Positions 46,410 through 57,476 of a stretch of DNA of 64,000 nt are shown here, in pieces; position 1 is the stretch's first letter; each line of letters starts with the position of its first letter. Where the stretch lies: the NCBI GenBank assembly GCA_007258455.2, contig VDFB02373365.1, positions 218,049,765 through 218,113,764 on the forward strand, given 5' to 3'. The DNA is from Sequoia sempervirens. Its lineage: Eukaryota; Streptophyta; Pinopsida; Cupressales; Cupressaceae. The position numbers were made by a program, and so were the translations under genes. Under the pieces are notes generated by a model. That model worked only from the letters and a program-made list of their open reading frames with translations, did no database searches and had not been told where the DNA came from.

Positions 46410-46577
46410 GTTTTTCGCACACCCAGTGGGAATCTAAGAGTCTTATTTTTAGAGTTCTTCAAGATTTCAAATTGTTGTCTAGTATATGAAGCAATATTTT
46501 CTTCCTATAGAGGTCTCAAAAAGTATACCTAGTGACTTATAATTCTAGTTTGATTGCAGATTTGGTGCAAAAAGCTT
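46410..46577 (+). other. leader of interior 2
   Basis: Homologous to 37650-37817; presumed primer site GTTTTTCGCACACCCAGTGG at its start, not matched to a tRNA. Confidence 0.4.
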
Positions 46578-48040
46578 ATGAGAAGAATCCAGACTAGATC
46601 AAGCCCAATCGCATTTGAGTACTTGCAGCTCTCCCCACTGAGAAGGAGAGGCAGAACTCTAAGGACAACTTGATCCAACAAGAACTAAGTCCACTCCTCT
46701 AGAGCTCAATCCCATAATCTCTATAAGAAGAAGCAAAACTCTAGTGTCTCAAACACCTATGATGGCAAGAAAATTTTCCTTTGCACCATTCAATGGAGGA
46801 AACCAGTTGCTATTGGCAAGGCATGATGATATTCCAGTGGTTGCTTTGAAAGGGCTACCATGCTTTACTAGTGAGGATCAGACTACCTTGATAGAGCACA
46901 TCTGAGATGTGTCCACACTTTGATCAGTACACAATATAACAGAGGAGAACATGGCCCTAAGATTGTTGGCTGCCTCACTAAAAGGTAAAGCACTATAATG
47001 GTTCAGGGGGCTTCTAGCTAATTCAATAGCCACTTGGGACCAGCTTGGTGATGGTCTACATAGATAATTTTTAGACAAGTCAGACCACCTCTCTTTATTA
47101 CAGCAGTTGTGAACCATCAAGCATGCTCCACATGAGCACCTGACTGATTTCAATTACAACTTTTAGCAAACCTAGGATAGAGTTCCCCCGATTTTCAAAC
47201 CCTCACTTGAGCACGCCTTTCTTTTCTATCTAAAATCCCTGAACTCAGACATTTCAGTCATGATTCAGTCAATGGGGGGTTTTACTTTGCCTAATGCTTA
47301 TGAAATTTCCTTAAGGGCTGAAAAATATCTCATTCATGTGGGTAAGATTGCTCCTAGACCACCCATGCCTATATTTCCTGAGATTTAGTCACCCGTAAAT
47401 CTGCCACCTCTAGCCTTTATACCTGTTGTACTGGCAATACATTATCAAGATGCTAACTATGAAAGAGGTCATCCTTGAGAAAAATAGAGAGATTCAAGAG
47501 ATTAAAAGTATGTTGAAATCTTGAGGAAAGACCTTCAAAAATGAGTTTGTAAGCCTTAAAAAATAGGTCAGTCAAGAACAAAGATTGAACCCAACCTCTT
47601 TTTAGCCAAATCAACAAAATAGAGGACCCTTTCCAAATGATTATCAAAAAATAAATCTTAACCCCAGGCCTTTCAAAATTTATGATCCTAATATTCTTGG
47701 CCCTTCAAGAGAGCTTGTGGCTCAAAACAACTTGGCCCAAGAGCAAGAGTGGTGTTACCCTTGTAATCAGCCTCACAATTAGGTTGAATGCATGAACAGA
47801 ATGGAAAATCAAGCTAATATTGTGCAGAGTAGTTATGCTAGTCAAGAAAGTTTATCAAATGGAGATGTAGAGCAGCAACACAATTCTAAAATTGATTTGA
47901 TGAATTGGTAGAGTGTTGATTTTTGCGGATTTAATCATTATCAAGGTCTGAACCAACAAAGTTCATCTGTTGCAGCAAACACAAGGGAAAAAAGAAGAGC
48001 AATGGACGTTGACTAGAAACTTCTAAGTGCATAATAGTGA
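46578..48040 (+). pseudogene. gag, copy 2 (decayed)
   Basis: Starts at the ATG at 46578 (MRRIQTRSSPIAFEYLQLS) and parallels copy 1: MARKFSFAPFNGGNQLLLA, CFTSEDQTTLIEHI (stop), ENMALRLLAASLKGKAL, NSIATWDQLGDGLHR, HLSLLQQL, HEHLTDFNYNF, FLFYLKSLNSDISVMIQSMG, YLIHVGKIAPRPPMPIFPE. The zinc-knuckle-like CYPCNQPHN (stop) VEC is at about 47753-47790 with the same Cx2Cx3Hx4C spacing. It is even more broken than copy 1, with stops at different sites, which shows the two copies have decayed independently. Confidence 0.78.
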
Positions 48041-48129
48041 GCTACAAACTTAGAGTAGCAAGCTGTAAGAGGTCAAAATCAGGTCATTCCATCACAAACT
48101 ATCCCTGCAATGCACCTGGAGGTGCATAT

Positions 48130-48675
48130 TCTCTAGAGAGAACACCAAAGGGCAAGTGATAAGGTAACATTTGTTGGTCTACAAAAGGTAAACCCTATAT
48201 CTTTCAATGTACTAGAGCATTTAAAGAAGGTTATAGTTATCCTATCCATTATGAATGCACATCATATCCCTAGACAAAAGGAGTTGTTGCAAAATGCTTT
48301 GCCTGAGTTTTCATCTTTAGATGTTTCAAATGCAGAAAGGAGTAGATGGTTCTTGCCAATAGCTCAGAGATAAAGAGTGGATAGCAAAATAGAGAAGTAA
48401 AACCTCCACTGTTTTACTTGAGTCTCATAATTGGGGACAAACTCATCCACAACTGCATGATAGACTCTAGAGTTAGTAGCTCTATGATGCCAAAGAGTGT
48501 AGCTAATAAATTGGGCTTAGCTTATGAACCTATGGCTAAAGTTGTAGTACAATTGAATGGTTATGTTGTCCAAACAATATGATTTCTTAAAAATTTAGCC
48601 CTCACACTTCATTCTTGCCTAAATTTTTTCATCCCGCAAGACATTCATGTAATTGAATTACCACCTCACTTTGAA
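48130..48675 (+). pseudogene. aspartic protease segment, copy 2 (active site altered)
   Basis: Homologous to 39400-39950. The active-site region reads NCMIDSRVSSSMMPKS, so the DSGA of copy 1 has become DSRV: the Gly of the DSG triad is lost. Downstream LPPHFELCLSRDFTAKLGGF is intact and runs into the next frame. Confidence 0.75.
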
Positions 48676-49340
48676 TTGTGCCTATCTAGAGATTTCACTG
48701 CCAAATTAGGAGGTTTTTTATTGGCTGATTGGTCCCATTTATTTTTCAGAACTCGCTATGGTACTAAGGTAACCATTAGGTCCAAATCGTTGGCCAAGGA
48801 CCACATTGAACCTTATGCTCCTAGCTCGATTAATGCCAACCTTTGTACCATAGATGGGTTGGAGAATCAACCCATGGCTTCAAATCCCAATACACCCAAT
48901 AAAGAGGAAAATCTAGATGAGTTGTCCACCTCAAGTCATAGCCTTGATCCTTCCAACTACATTGGGGAGGAAAGGCTAGACATTTATGTGATTCAAGAGC
49001 TAGATACAGTAGTTCCAAATTTGGTTAAAGACCATAATCAACTTCCAAGTGGAAATGCAATGTTCTTGAAGGATGAGGAGATGATCAAAGAGTGGAAGGA
49101 GTTTCTCTTCATTAACCAAATTTCAGATCAGGAAGAAAGTCTTGGAGAGGATGAAAGAATGGATGAAGGTGTTGTTTGAAGATGACACTTCAAATAAAGA
49201 AGAAAACCCCACTGAATATGGAGAGGTTGATCATGAATGGTTGGAGATGTTGATTAACAATCAAACCTTGGATCAGGGGGAGATCTATGATGAAGAATTC
49301 CTCATCCAAGTTAGTAGAGCTATTGAAAGTTATTTTGAGA
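48676..49340 (+). pseudogene. post-protease region and acidic repeat linker, copy 2
   Basis: A 167-codon frame (48676-49179) carries LGGFLLADWSHLFFRTRYGT, then ENLDELSTSSHSLDPSNYIG and IYVIQELDTVVPNLVKDHNQ. The three Glu-Trp units start at 49090, 49157 and 49235. The second lies 67 rather than 78 bases after the first because of an 11-base deletion that shifts the frame; the third is exactly 78 bases further. The order and content match copy 1, so the linker is inherited, not a local accident. Confidence 0.72.
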
Positions 49341-49850
49341 GAGAAGAATGTATGGCTAAAGAAGATACATTACTAGAGGATTTTGATTTCTCTATTGAAA
49401 ATTGTGAAGATACAACAATGGTTCAGTCCCAACTTCCAATTGAATAGTCAGAAGGGTTACCTAACTTTGATTTTGAAGTTAAAAGGAGTATAGCCATGAT
49501 GGGGTCAATGGATACTAGTGAACTGACATATTATTGGAAGTACTTTGACAAGATCTTATCTTAGAAAGTTTATTTTTAGTTAAATGAGGAGCTGAACGAT
49601 AACGTGGTGAAAGAATTTTGTGGATCAAGGTTCAAAGAGTTTTCTATTGGGGACTTCATCCTCAAATGGGATGAGAAGAAGAGTAAGCCAGGGAGGCATA
49701 GTAAATTTGATGCAATTTGGGAAGGCCCATTTTTCATAATAGAATGTAAGGAGCAAAACTTATTCCAGCTCTCTAAGTTGAATGGAGAAATGTTGTGAAT
49801 CCTAATTAATGGGATTCACTTGAAACATTGCTTCTAAAATTTGAAGTTCT
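49341..49850 (+). pseudogene. integrase C-terminal (GPY/F-like) segment, copy 2
   Basis: Better preserved than copy 1: the frame 49604-49798 reads MVKEFCGSRFKEFSIGDFIL, KWDEKKSKPGRHSKFDAIWE, GPFFIIECKEQNLFQLSKL. Upstream, YFEREECMAKEDTLLEDFDF joins directly to the acidic linker. RT, RNase H and integrase core are missing at exactly the same place as in copy 1. Confidence 0.8.
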
Positions 49851-50218
49851 TCCTTTTTATTATAATAGATAAGCTACAGCTAATAAGTGTTTTTGAAGCA
49901 CGTTTTTTTAGTTTTCTTTCATAAGTGTTGTTGCATAGGGTTTTTTGGCCACTAGGGCCTGGTGTTATGCTTTTGTTTGGTTTTGTTTCAATTTTCTCCT
50001 GTTGTTGGAGGAATTTTTAATTTTCTAAGTTCTGAAAGGGTAGATGTGGCTCCATGCCCAATGGATTTGCATAAGGCAACTAGTCTAATGCTTAGTAGGA
50101 AAGCATCTAGTAGAGGTCACCAAAAGTGTTATCAAAATTTCACTACAAATCAATTTGACAGAGCTGGTTTATTCAAGATTCATTTTAAGGTGAAGAATTC
50201 CAATTTTACCTTTGCAGA

Positions 50219-53200
50219 TGTTTAACCATTGCAAGTGTTTGAGTTTATTGTGGGATTGTAAAATGCAATGTTTTTAGTTGCTTGTTACAAATTGCAGCAT
50301 TGAGTATTGCATGAAATGTAAAAGGAAATGCTTTCATTCTAATATTCATTCACAGTGTTTCAGACATTGTTTTTAAAAAAGGAAAAGTAAAAAATTGAAC
50401 AAGTATTCCACAAATGTTTTAATTGTATTCATTGGATAATAAGAACCAAGCATCCCACATAATCCATGGGAGTAGCTAAGACAGCGTATCAAAAGGAAAA
50501 TTCTACACTACTGAAGATTAAGGAAAAGAAAGACACATAAGAAGAAGCATAATCATCATTTCCTGTTGTCTTCAATTGATTCTAGAATGGTGCACCATCC
50601 TTTGTCCCTAAGCTCTTGGTAGACCTGCAAGAGATGTTAAAAGATGTTAGAGCTTCGATTATGAACATTCCTATATGAATCATCAAAAATAATGTAGAAT
50701 GTGCTAGTGATACATTGAAACAACTGAAGTTTTCAAGAGCAAGAATTGTGACAGAAGCCAAGGAGGAAACATCATAATAATATATTGCTTTAATCTAACA
50801 TTTTTTTTTTCCATGTGCAGGTATAGGACAAGTCATGTGCTGATCCAGTCTCAATATCATAAAGCATGTGGTGTAAAATGGGCTCCCACAAGGGTTGAGA
50901 CCTGGCATGCTATCCCTAAGCATTCAAAGAGGGATTGAGAAAGAAGCAGATTCAAAACTGCCCAAAGAAATACATCCATCAAATGAATACATCATAAATT
51001 CCATGAGGACTCATGAAAGTGATCACCTAGGATAGTGAAGTCAAGTGCAATGAAATGAAAATCATAGGTGATCCATTGCTCAAGTGAATCGTAATCAAGT
51101 GCATGATCTCATAATGTGATAGTGAATAGGCATACATAGTGCCTTGTTTGCAAATCATCAATTATAGTTGAAGCAAAAGGAAAAAGCTCCATAAAATCAT
51201 AATAAAGTGCTTCTATTTCAATATCTTCTATGCAAGGGTACCTTTCACATCATCATGTTGTTTAGGAGATAAAAATGCATGAAGAGTACAAAAGAGAGGT
51301 GGGCTCCATTAGTAACAGAGTGAAAAGTGGCTGCAGAAGACCTACTAAAGGTAGAAAAAAATGCAAATATGGCATGACAAACCAAATGAAAGGCATCAAT
51401 TGTTGGGGAATAAATGCAATATAAAACAACACTTTTTCATGGAGGTAATTTGTAGAATGTAAGTTTACTTTAGTATTATGTTTCCTTGTTGCATGATTTT
51501 TTGTTCTCATAAAGCATAAAAGTGACGTGGGAAAATTGAAAATGTGTGTGTTTTGAAGCATTAAAATGCATTGGAATCATGACAAGTGGTTGCAAATTTA
51601 TCACTGAAAACATCACTAAAGTGAGTAAAGAATAGAATAAAATTTGTTACATCACATTGTCTCATGTTATAAAGCTAAAGGAGTGTCTTCAGAATGTCAA
51701 ATGTCTTCTCAAAGTATAGCTTTGGACAGTATTATAAGTGAAAGAAAATATTGCATAGTGAAGTGAGTTTGCTTCAAAGTTTCCCATGCTACAACTTGAG
51801 GGAAATCACATACATTGTTCCATTTAAATGAAAAGTTGGAAATACATCTTCTAGAGGATTCAAGTGCATCAAAGGAATGATAAAGAATAACAAAGTACCC
51901 TATAGGAGTATCATGGTGACTAAGTGTAAGCTTTGTGTGGAGCAAATGGACTTGTTGTGAAATGCAGTAAAACAAGCAATGCAGAGAAACAATGAAGTGC
52001 AAAGCAAATATACATCCTGAAAGTAAAGCATTCTAGAAATGAACAAATGCAGTGGAACAATGGAGCCATTTCGAGCTTTAGAGTTATGAATTTAAAATAC
52101 AGAAAAGAAGTAATTCAAGTTCATTCCAGCATAGAGGAAAACCCCAGTTTAATGCCCTCATGACCATACCCATTTAGAGGTTTCAAAATCAAAAGTGAAA
52201 TACAAAGGAAGGTGTCAAGGTTTTGAGCACTAATAAGATGCATTCATGAAAATAGTGAAAATGAAGCTACAGGCCCATGGCCAAGAGGGGTTTTGAAAAC
52301 CCATTAAATGAAGAATTCCATTCAAAATGGTTTTCTTTTAACAATGGCATCATTCAAACTACATGGGTCAAACCCAGAATAAGTTTTTCCATTTACTAAA
52401 GTGGAGGAGATATAGAGTGGCCACAACCTGTGTGAATGGTTGGGTTAAGAAATCTACATAAGTTCATATTTTTTACAAGGAAGAAGCTTAATAAATCTTT
52501 GTATTGAGATAAAAATATAGTGGAAAGAAAACAATAGAAGCTTGCCCTCATTTTTTTGTGAAGGAGCTCAATGAAAACCCTTGGCCAGAGCTTAAAAAAT
52601 GTTCCAAGCAATGTTTCCATGGTCAGCCATGAGAATGGAAAGAAACAACGACATAGGAAAGACAAAAGGAATGCATAAAAATACAATAATAGCCACAGCC
52701 TTGAAGGCCTTGTTCTCATTAAATGGAGCCCCAAAAGTTGCATTAAAACATATACAAAGACTTACCAAAGAATTGAGGATCGAATGCATCAAAAAATCGA
52801 TGGAGAAGAGCTTGAATTGTGGCTTCAAAGCCAAACCCTAAATCTCCACATGGTAGTGCACAGGTAGAGCTTCATCCTTCACCAAGAGGCCAATAAAGTG
52901 ATAGTCAAAATGAGTGTTTGGAAGCCCTTTTTGGTGTTAGGGTTTTCACCCTATTATCGGCCTATGTGATTTTTATCACATAAATTTTATTTTTCAATGC
53001 CTTGCCAACATTGCATAGGCTGAATTAAGCCTATTGTTTTTCTTTGATTTTTATAGAAAATTAAACCACAGATCATGGAATATGGCCCCTTATTAGGGTA
53101 GCCTCATTTTCTCCCTTCACATGCCTTAGAGAAAAATCCATGCCAATTTATCTTGAAGGCCAAATGATGACTTTAGGTCATCTAATTTCTTTTTCCAAAA

Positions 53201-53271
53201 TGGGGAAATAATAAACGATGGGAATATATTTTTATGATTTTTTTTATAAAAATAAAATGTAAAGGAGAGCA
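50219..53271 (+). repeat. giant LTR copy C, truncated by a LINE
   Basis: Homologous to copies A and B from TGTTTAACCATT to AATGTAAAGGAGAGCAT, where copies A and B continue CATGTAATG... and copy C changes to TGGGGAGAATG. The remaining 1.1 kb expected from the other copies is absent up to the end of the window. Confidence 0.85.
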
Positions 53272-53841
53272 TTGGGGAGAATGTCGCTGATTTGCAAGTT
53301 TGAGGGATGAGCTAGGGCATCCGAGCCCTAGCTCGTGTTGGTTCTTTATTGCTGTTGTGTTGTTTGGGGGTTTGTTGGTGATTTTGGGGGGTTTGGATCT
53401 TCTTTGGCGTTGTTCGCTTTGATTCTTAGGTGGGACGGCTTGAAGTTTCTTTGGGTCTACTTTTTCTTCTATGCATCTGAGGGCTCCTTGGTGTTATGTG
53501 TTGGGTGGTTGTTGTTGGGGCCTCTACGGTGGTTCTACGTCGTGCTAAGGTCAATTTTGAATGAATTAGGGTTGGTGTTGTTGGGTGCATGGGTTTTAAA
53601 TCATCTGTTGCTTTCCTTCTTTGAACGATGCTCCTCTCTTATTGCCTGGTGGGAGTGGGGGATGGTTGTGTGTGTTGTATAGAGAAAGGAAGGAGGTCGT
53701 GGGATTCTCCCACCAAATATCATTTGGTATTTCTGTATACCAGACTAGGGCTTGATGGCCTTATCAAAGGGTGAGGCTTTAGGGGTAGTTCCTGACTTGG
53801 ACTTTTGAGCTGTGATAGGCACAAAGTCCTCAAACAGAGGG
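53272..53841 (+). other. LINE 5' untranslated region
   Basis: G/T-rich sequence (GGTGATTTTGGGGGGTTTGG near 53370) without a credible gene. The hydrophobic 115-codon frame at 53335-53682 is probably a composition artefact. The internal promoter expected for a LINE cannot be pinpointed. Confidence 0.6.
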
Positions 53842-55207
53842 ATGAAGACTTTTGATAATAATTTATTTTCTCTAGATATAGGGTTTGTTGGTACGGGGTT
53901 GTCTAATGGATCACAGATCTCAAAGATTAATGGCTATCTTGAGTGTTGCAAGGAGAGGCCAAAACTAGTTTTTTCGTCTTACATGATTACTAAGGATATT
54001 GAATATTATTCAAATCACTCCCTATATTGCAATTTTTTCAAGATGAGGATTTCTTTGCAATTTTTAGAGTTTTGGGCCCAGAGGACTTGGGAGCCAGAGG
54101 GAGAAATGGAGATAATGTTTCTGGTTAATAATTATTTCATGGTTACTTTTAATTGCATGGCTGACTGCAATAGGGTCTTTGAGGGAGGCCCTTATTGTCA
54201 TAATAAGGTGGGGTTGTTCATCAAGCCATGGCATGCAGGCTTTAACCCCGCTAAAGAGCTTCTAAATTATGTCTCGGTGTAGGTGCATTTACCTCGATTT
54301 TTGGTGGAATGTTTTTCAGGAGGATGTGTTGCACTTACTTGCTTCATTTCTTTGAAAACTAGTTGGGACTTCATCGCAGACCTTGGGTAAAAAGGTAATG
54401 ACTTTTTCCTATATTTGTATTGAAATTGATCTAAGTAGGCCTCTGCTCGATGCTATAGATATGTGTGCAGGATCTTATTCTTGGGTGCAACAGTTGGACT
54501 ATGAGACTCTTCCTTTCTGTTGTCGGCTATGTCATGAATATGGTCACTTGTAGTGGAGATTTCCAAGGTAGAAGCCTATGGAGCCTCAACCTTCACAACC
54601 TTCTAGAAATATTCCTGGGGCAGATAAGGGGAAGAGTCTTGCCCCTGATGAGGTGGTTGGTGTTGATGGTTTTGTTCTGGTCAAGGCTCATAATAGGAAC
54701 CGAGGTCAAAAGAGGACCTTTAAGGAAAGGCAAGATGAGGTTACTTTTAACAGGTTTGAAGTTTTGGATGATCTCAGCCAGCAGGAAGTGAACCAAAGTT
54801 TGATGAGCTTGGATCAAAGGGTTGAGAGTTCAATTCAAGAGGGCCAAATTCTTGACTCTTCTATGGATCCACAAGGTGATGATTGTCTGCACATGGATAT
54901 TGATCATTAGATGTTCGCTTTAGAGGTACCGACTCCCTTTGTTGTTGTTTTGATACCTGTTGTTTTGATAGAGGGTAGGGATTCTTCCCTTCCTGGGTGA
55001 AACGCGGGGTCGGATTCGGCTAGGAATAATAAGTCTCCTCCTAAATTGGGCATCATAAAGAAGGATATTAAGAAAGGTGGGGTGAAGAAATCTACTAAAA
55101 TTGGTAGAAAGAAGGATGTGGAAAATATTAAATTGACAGAAAAGGGTATTGTGGAGTCAGGGTTAGTAAAGACTATGGATTCTCATTTTTTGAGCCCCTT
55201 GAAATGA
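53842..55207 (+). pseudogene. LINE ORF1 (DUF4283-like, zinc knuckle; frameshifted)
   Basis: ORF1 of plant L1 elements binds element RNA. From about 53842 (MKTFDNNLFSLDIG) the DUF4283 pattern is visible: KINGYLECCKERPKLVFSSY, FWAQRTWEPEGEMEIMFLVN, NYFMVTFNCMADCNRVFEG, GLFIKPWHAGFNPAKELL. After stops and shifts the zinc-knuckle region follows: VQQLDYETLPF, CCRLCHEYGHL (stop) WRFPR, in which the last Cys is lost. From 54578 one frame runs to 55207 with stops at 54908 and near 54999, ending in a Lys-rich tail (KKDIKKGGVKKSTKIGRKK). The stop TGA at 55205-55207 overlaps the ORF2 start. Confidence 0.82.
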
Positions 55208-57476
55208 TTATTCTTTCATGGAATGTTAGGAGCTTGAACAACGACACTAGACAAAAAGCGGTTCATGATTTAGTTAGAAGTAAGAGTCCAAATGTTTTTT
55301 TTCTACAAGAGACTAAGTTATCAGTTGAGAGTATGCTTGGTTTCACACCTAAACTGTGGAGGATTGGGGAGTCCAAGTGCATTGGTGCTCATGGATCTTC
55401 TAGAGGTGTTGCTTGTTTATGGAATTTACAGAGGATCCAACCTCTTTGGTGGATGTCCTCTAAATCTTCTATGTCTATGATTGCTACTATTTTTGAGATA
55501 GGGGAGACTATTCTCTTTTCTAATATTTATGCTCCTATTGATTTTTGGGGTAAGCAAGTTTTGTGGTCCCATATCAGGTTTATTTGTAGTAAGATGCCTT
55601 TCCATCCATGGATTCTGGCTGTCGATTTCAATGCTATTTCTAAGTTGGCTGAGAAGCATGGGTGTATTGGAAGGTTGGAGCCCTCTGTGTTGCTACTTTG
55701 TGATAGCATCAATACTTTGAATCTAGTTGATATAAAGCCTAGTAATGGTCAGTTTACCTGGAACAATCATCGAGTTAGGGAATGCTACATAGTGGAGATA
55801 TTGGATCAGTTTCTGGTTTCTTGTTATTGGGTTGGTGATCTATGGTCTTCTTCTTCTACAATCTTGGATTGGAGAGTATATGATCACTGGCCTATCTAGC
55901 TTGTTATTGAGTCAACATGTGTGCCTCATACGCCTTCTTTTAGGTTTCAGCTCATGTGGTTGTGGGACCCTTCTCTGAATGATTATGTGGCTGACTAGTG
56001 GAGGAGTGGTAGACCTACTTTTGGTACAAAAATATATACCTTTTCTAAGTCACTTCAATCTGTTAAATATCAGCTCAAGTGTTGGAATCGTCAGTGCTTT
56101 GGGAATGTCTTTCATGCTAAGGCATCAACTCAGGCTGAGTTGGATGGGATCACAAGGTTGATAAGGGAAGATGGGGTGATGACTGAGCTTCTTCAGGAAG
56201 AGGCACAAGTTGTGAAAGCTCTAGAGGAGTGGGAGCTTTAGGAGGAAATGTATTGGAAACATAAGGCTCAGATAGAGTGGTTTCAGGAAGGGGATAAAAA
56301 ACAACTTTTTTCTTCAATTCTGGGAAATCTAGGAGGCATGGAAATTCTATCTCTATTTTGGTAAATGATAGGGGAGAGAATCTTTCTTCCTTTCCAGAAA
56401 TTTTGAATGAGGCAATGCAGTATTTTGCCTCTCTTTTTAGGGAGGACTCCTAAGGGGGGTTTCTGGAGGAGGCTCAAGTTCTTTCCTATATTCCCTCTCT
56501 AATGTCTAGAGAAATGAATCAGTATCTTATGAGTGATATCTCGCTTGAAGAGCTAGAATGGATTGTATTGTAGATGAAGAAAGGGAAGGCTCCTAGTCCT
56601 AATGGCTTCCCAGTGGATTTTTTTCAAGAGTTCTGGGATATTATCAAGTTGGATATTTTGGTGGTTGTTTAGGAATCTTAGTGGAATAAGCAGATGTTAA
56701 GGGCCTTGAACTCTACCTTTCTTGCTCTTATTACCAAATGTGAGGGGGCCGATAGGTTAAGTCAATTTCGCCCCATTTCTCTTTGCAATGTGATTTACAA
56801 AATTATCTCTAAGTTAATTGCTGACAGGTTGAAAAAGGTTTTTAAAGAGCTGATTTCTAAGGAACAGAGTGGTTTTGTGGTGGGTAGGAAAATTCTGGAT
56901 TGGATCATTATTGCAACTAAGGCCATTCATTCTATGGCCAATTCCAAAGAAAAGGTGATGTTTATCAAGTTGGATATGGTGAAGGCCTATGACAGTCAGG
57001 TGGTCCTTCCTTTAGAAGATTCTTGGGGCTTTTGGTTTTGGGGAAGAGTGGATTCAATGGGTGATGAGTTGCGTAACTTCAGTTTCCTTCTCCATGCTTA
57101 TTAATTGGGATCATTCTGAGTTATTCGATGCTTCTAGGGGGCTTCACCAAGGGGACCCCCTTTCCCCGTATTTTTTTATTCTCCTTGTAGAAGGGTTGGG
57201 GCGATTGATTAGATGAAATGTGGAGGTTGGTCTCATATAGGGTTGGTGGTGGGGAGGCAACTTGCCTCCATAGTCTCACTTGCAATTTGTGGATGACACC
57301 ACTCTGATGGGTATGGCTACCATGAGAGAAGCTTCTAATTTACGTAGGGTGTTGGATTTCTGCCTGGCAGCCTCGGGTCAAAGGATTAATGAGGATAAAT
57401 CTTCTATTTTCTTCTTGAATACTTCGGGCCCCATTCAACAGAGAATTTCCCAAACATTGAGATTTCAGATTGGGAC
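55204..57476 (+). pseudogene. LINE ORF2: endonuclease and reverse transcriptase (broken, 3' part missing)
   Basis: The ATG at 55204 begins MIILSWNVRSLNNDTRQ, the standard start of the plant L1 endonuclease. The 231-codon endonuclease frame shows FFLQETKLS (catalytic Glu), GSSRGVACLWN, LAVDFNAIS (catalytic Asp/Asn; usually GDFN), GQFTWNN and VYDHWPI (catalytic Asp-His). A TAG at 55897 ends it. The linker has WFQEGDKK. RT motifs follow with several shifts: KKGKAPSPNGFPVDFFQEFW, FRPISLCNVIYKIISKLIAD, SGFVVGRKILDWIIIATKAI, MFIKLDMVKAYD, GLHQGDPLSPYFFILLVEGL, the catalytic LQFVDDTTLMGMA at about 57279-57317, and ASGQRINEDKSSIFF. It is cut at 57477. Confidence 0.9.

Larger units (their letters stand above)
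33365..53271 (+). mobile_element. tandem LTR-int-LTR-int-LTR array of a non-autonomous Ty3-like family
   Basis: Three homologous giant LTRs (33447, 41487, 50219) alternate with two homologous 3.8-kb interiors (37650-41486 and 46410-50218). Each interior encodes gag, protease and an integrase C-terminal end with no RT, RNase H or integrase core. An 82-bp piece homologous to the end of an interior (33365-33446) precedes the first LTR, so a third interior once lay to the left and has been cut off at 33365. The shared middle LTR is the usual product of unequal recombination between LTRs. The right LTR is cut by a LINE at 53271. Confidence 0.8.
53272..57476 (+). mobile_element. L1-type LINE, interrupted
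   Basis: Plus-strand non-LTR retrotransposon inserted in LTR copy C. It has a G/T-rich 5' untranslated region, ORF1 with a DUF4283-like domain and zinc knuckle, and ORF2 with an APE-type endonuclease and an L1-type RT containing FVDD. The 5' end appears full length. At 57477, about 190 bases after the FVDD motif, the Tat-like LTR element begins, so the RT thumb, C-terminal domain and poly(A) tail would lie beyond that insertion and outside the window. Confidence 0.9.

Noticed and set aside
33365..53271. CRISPR-like or satellite interpretation of the regularly spaced repeats
   Set aside because: The repeats are kilobases long, with gag and protease between them; they are LTRs in plant DNA.
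53335..53682. 115-codon hydrophobic ORF that looks like a membrane protein
   Set aside because: It lies in the G/T-rich LINE 5' untranslated region, where Val/Leu/Phe/Gly/Trp-rich translations are expected from composition.
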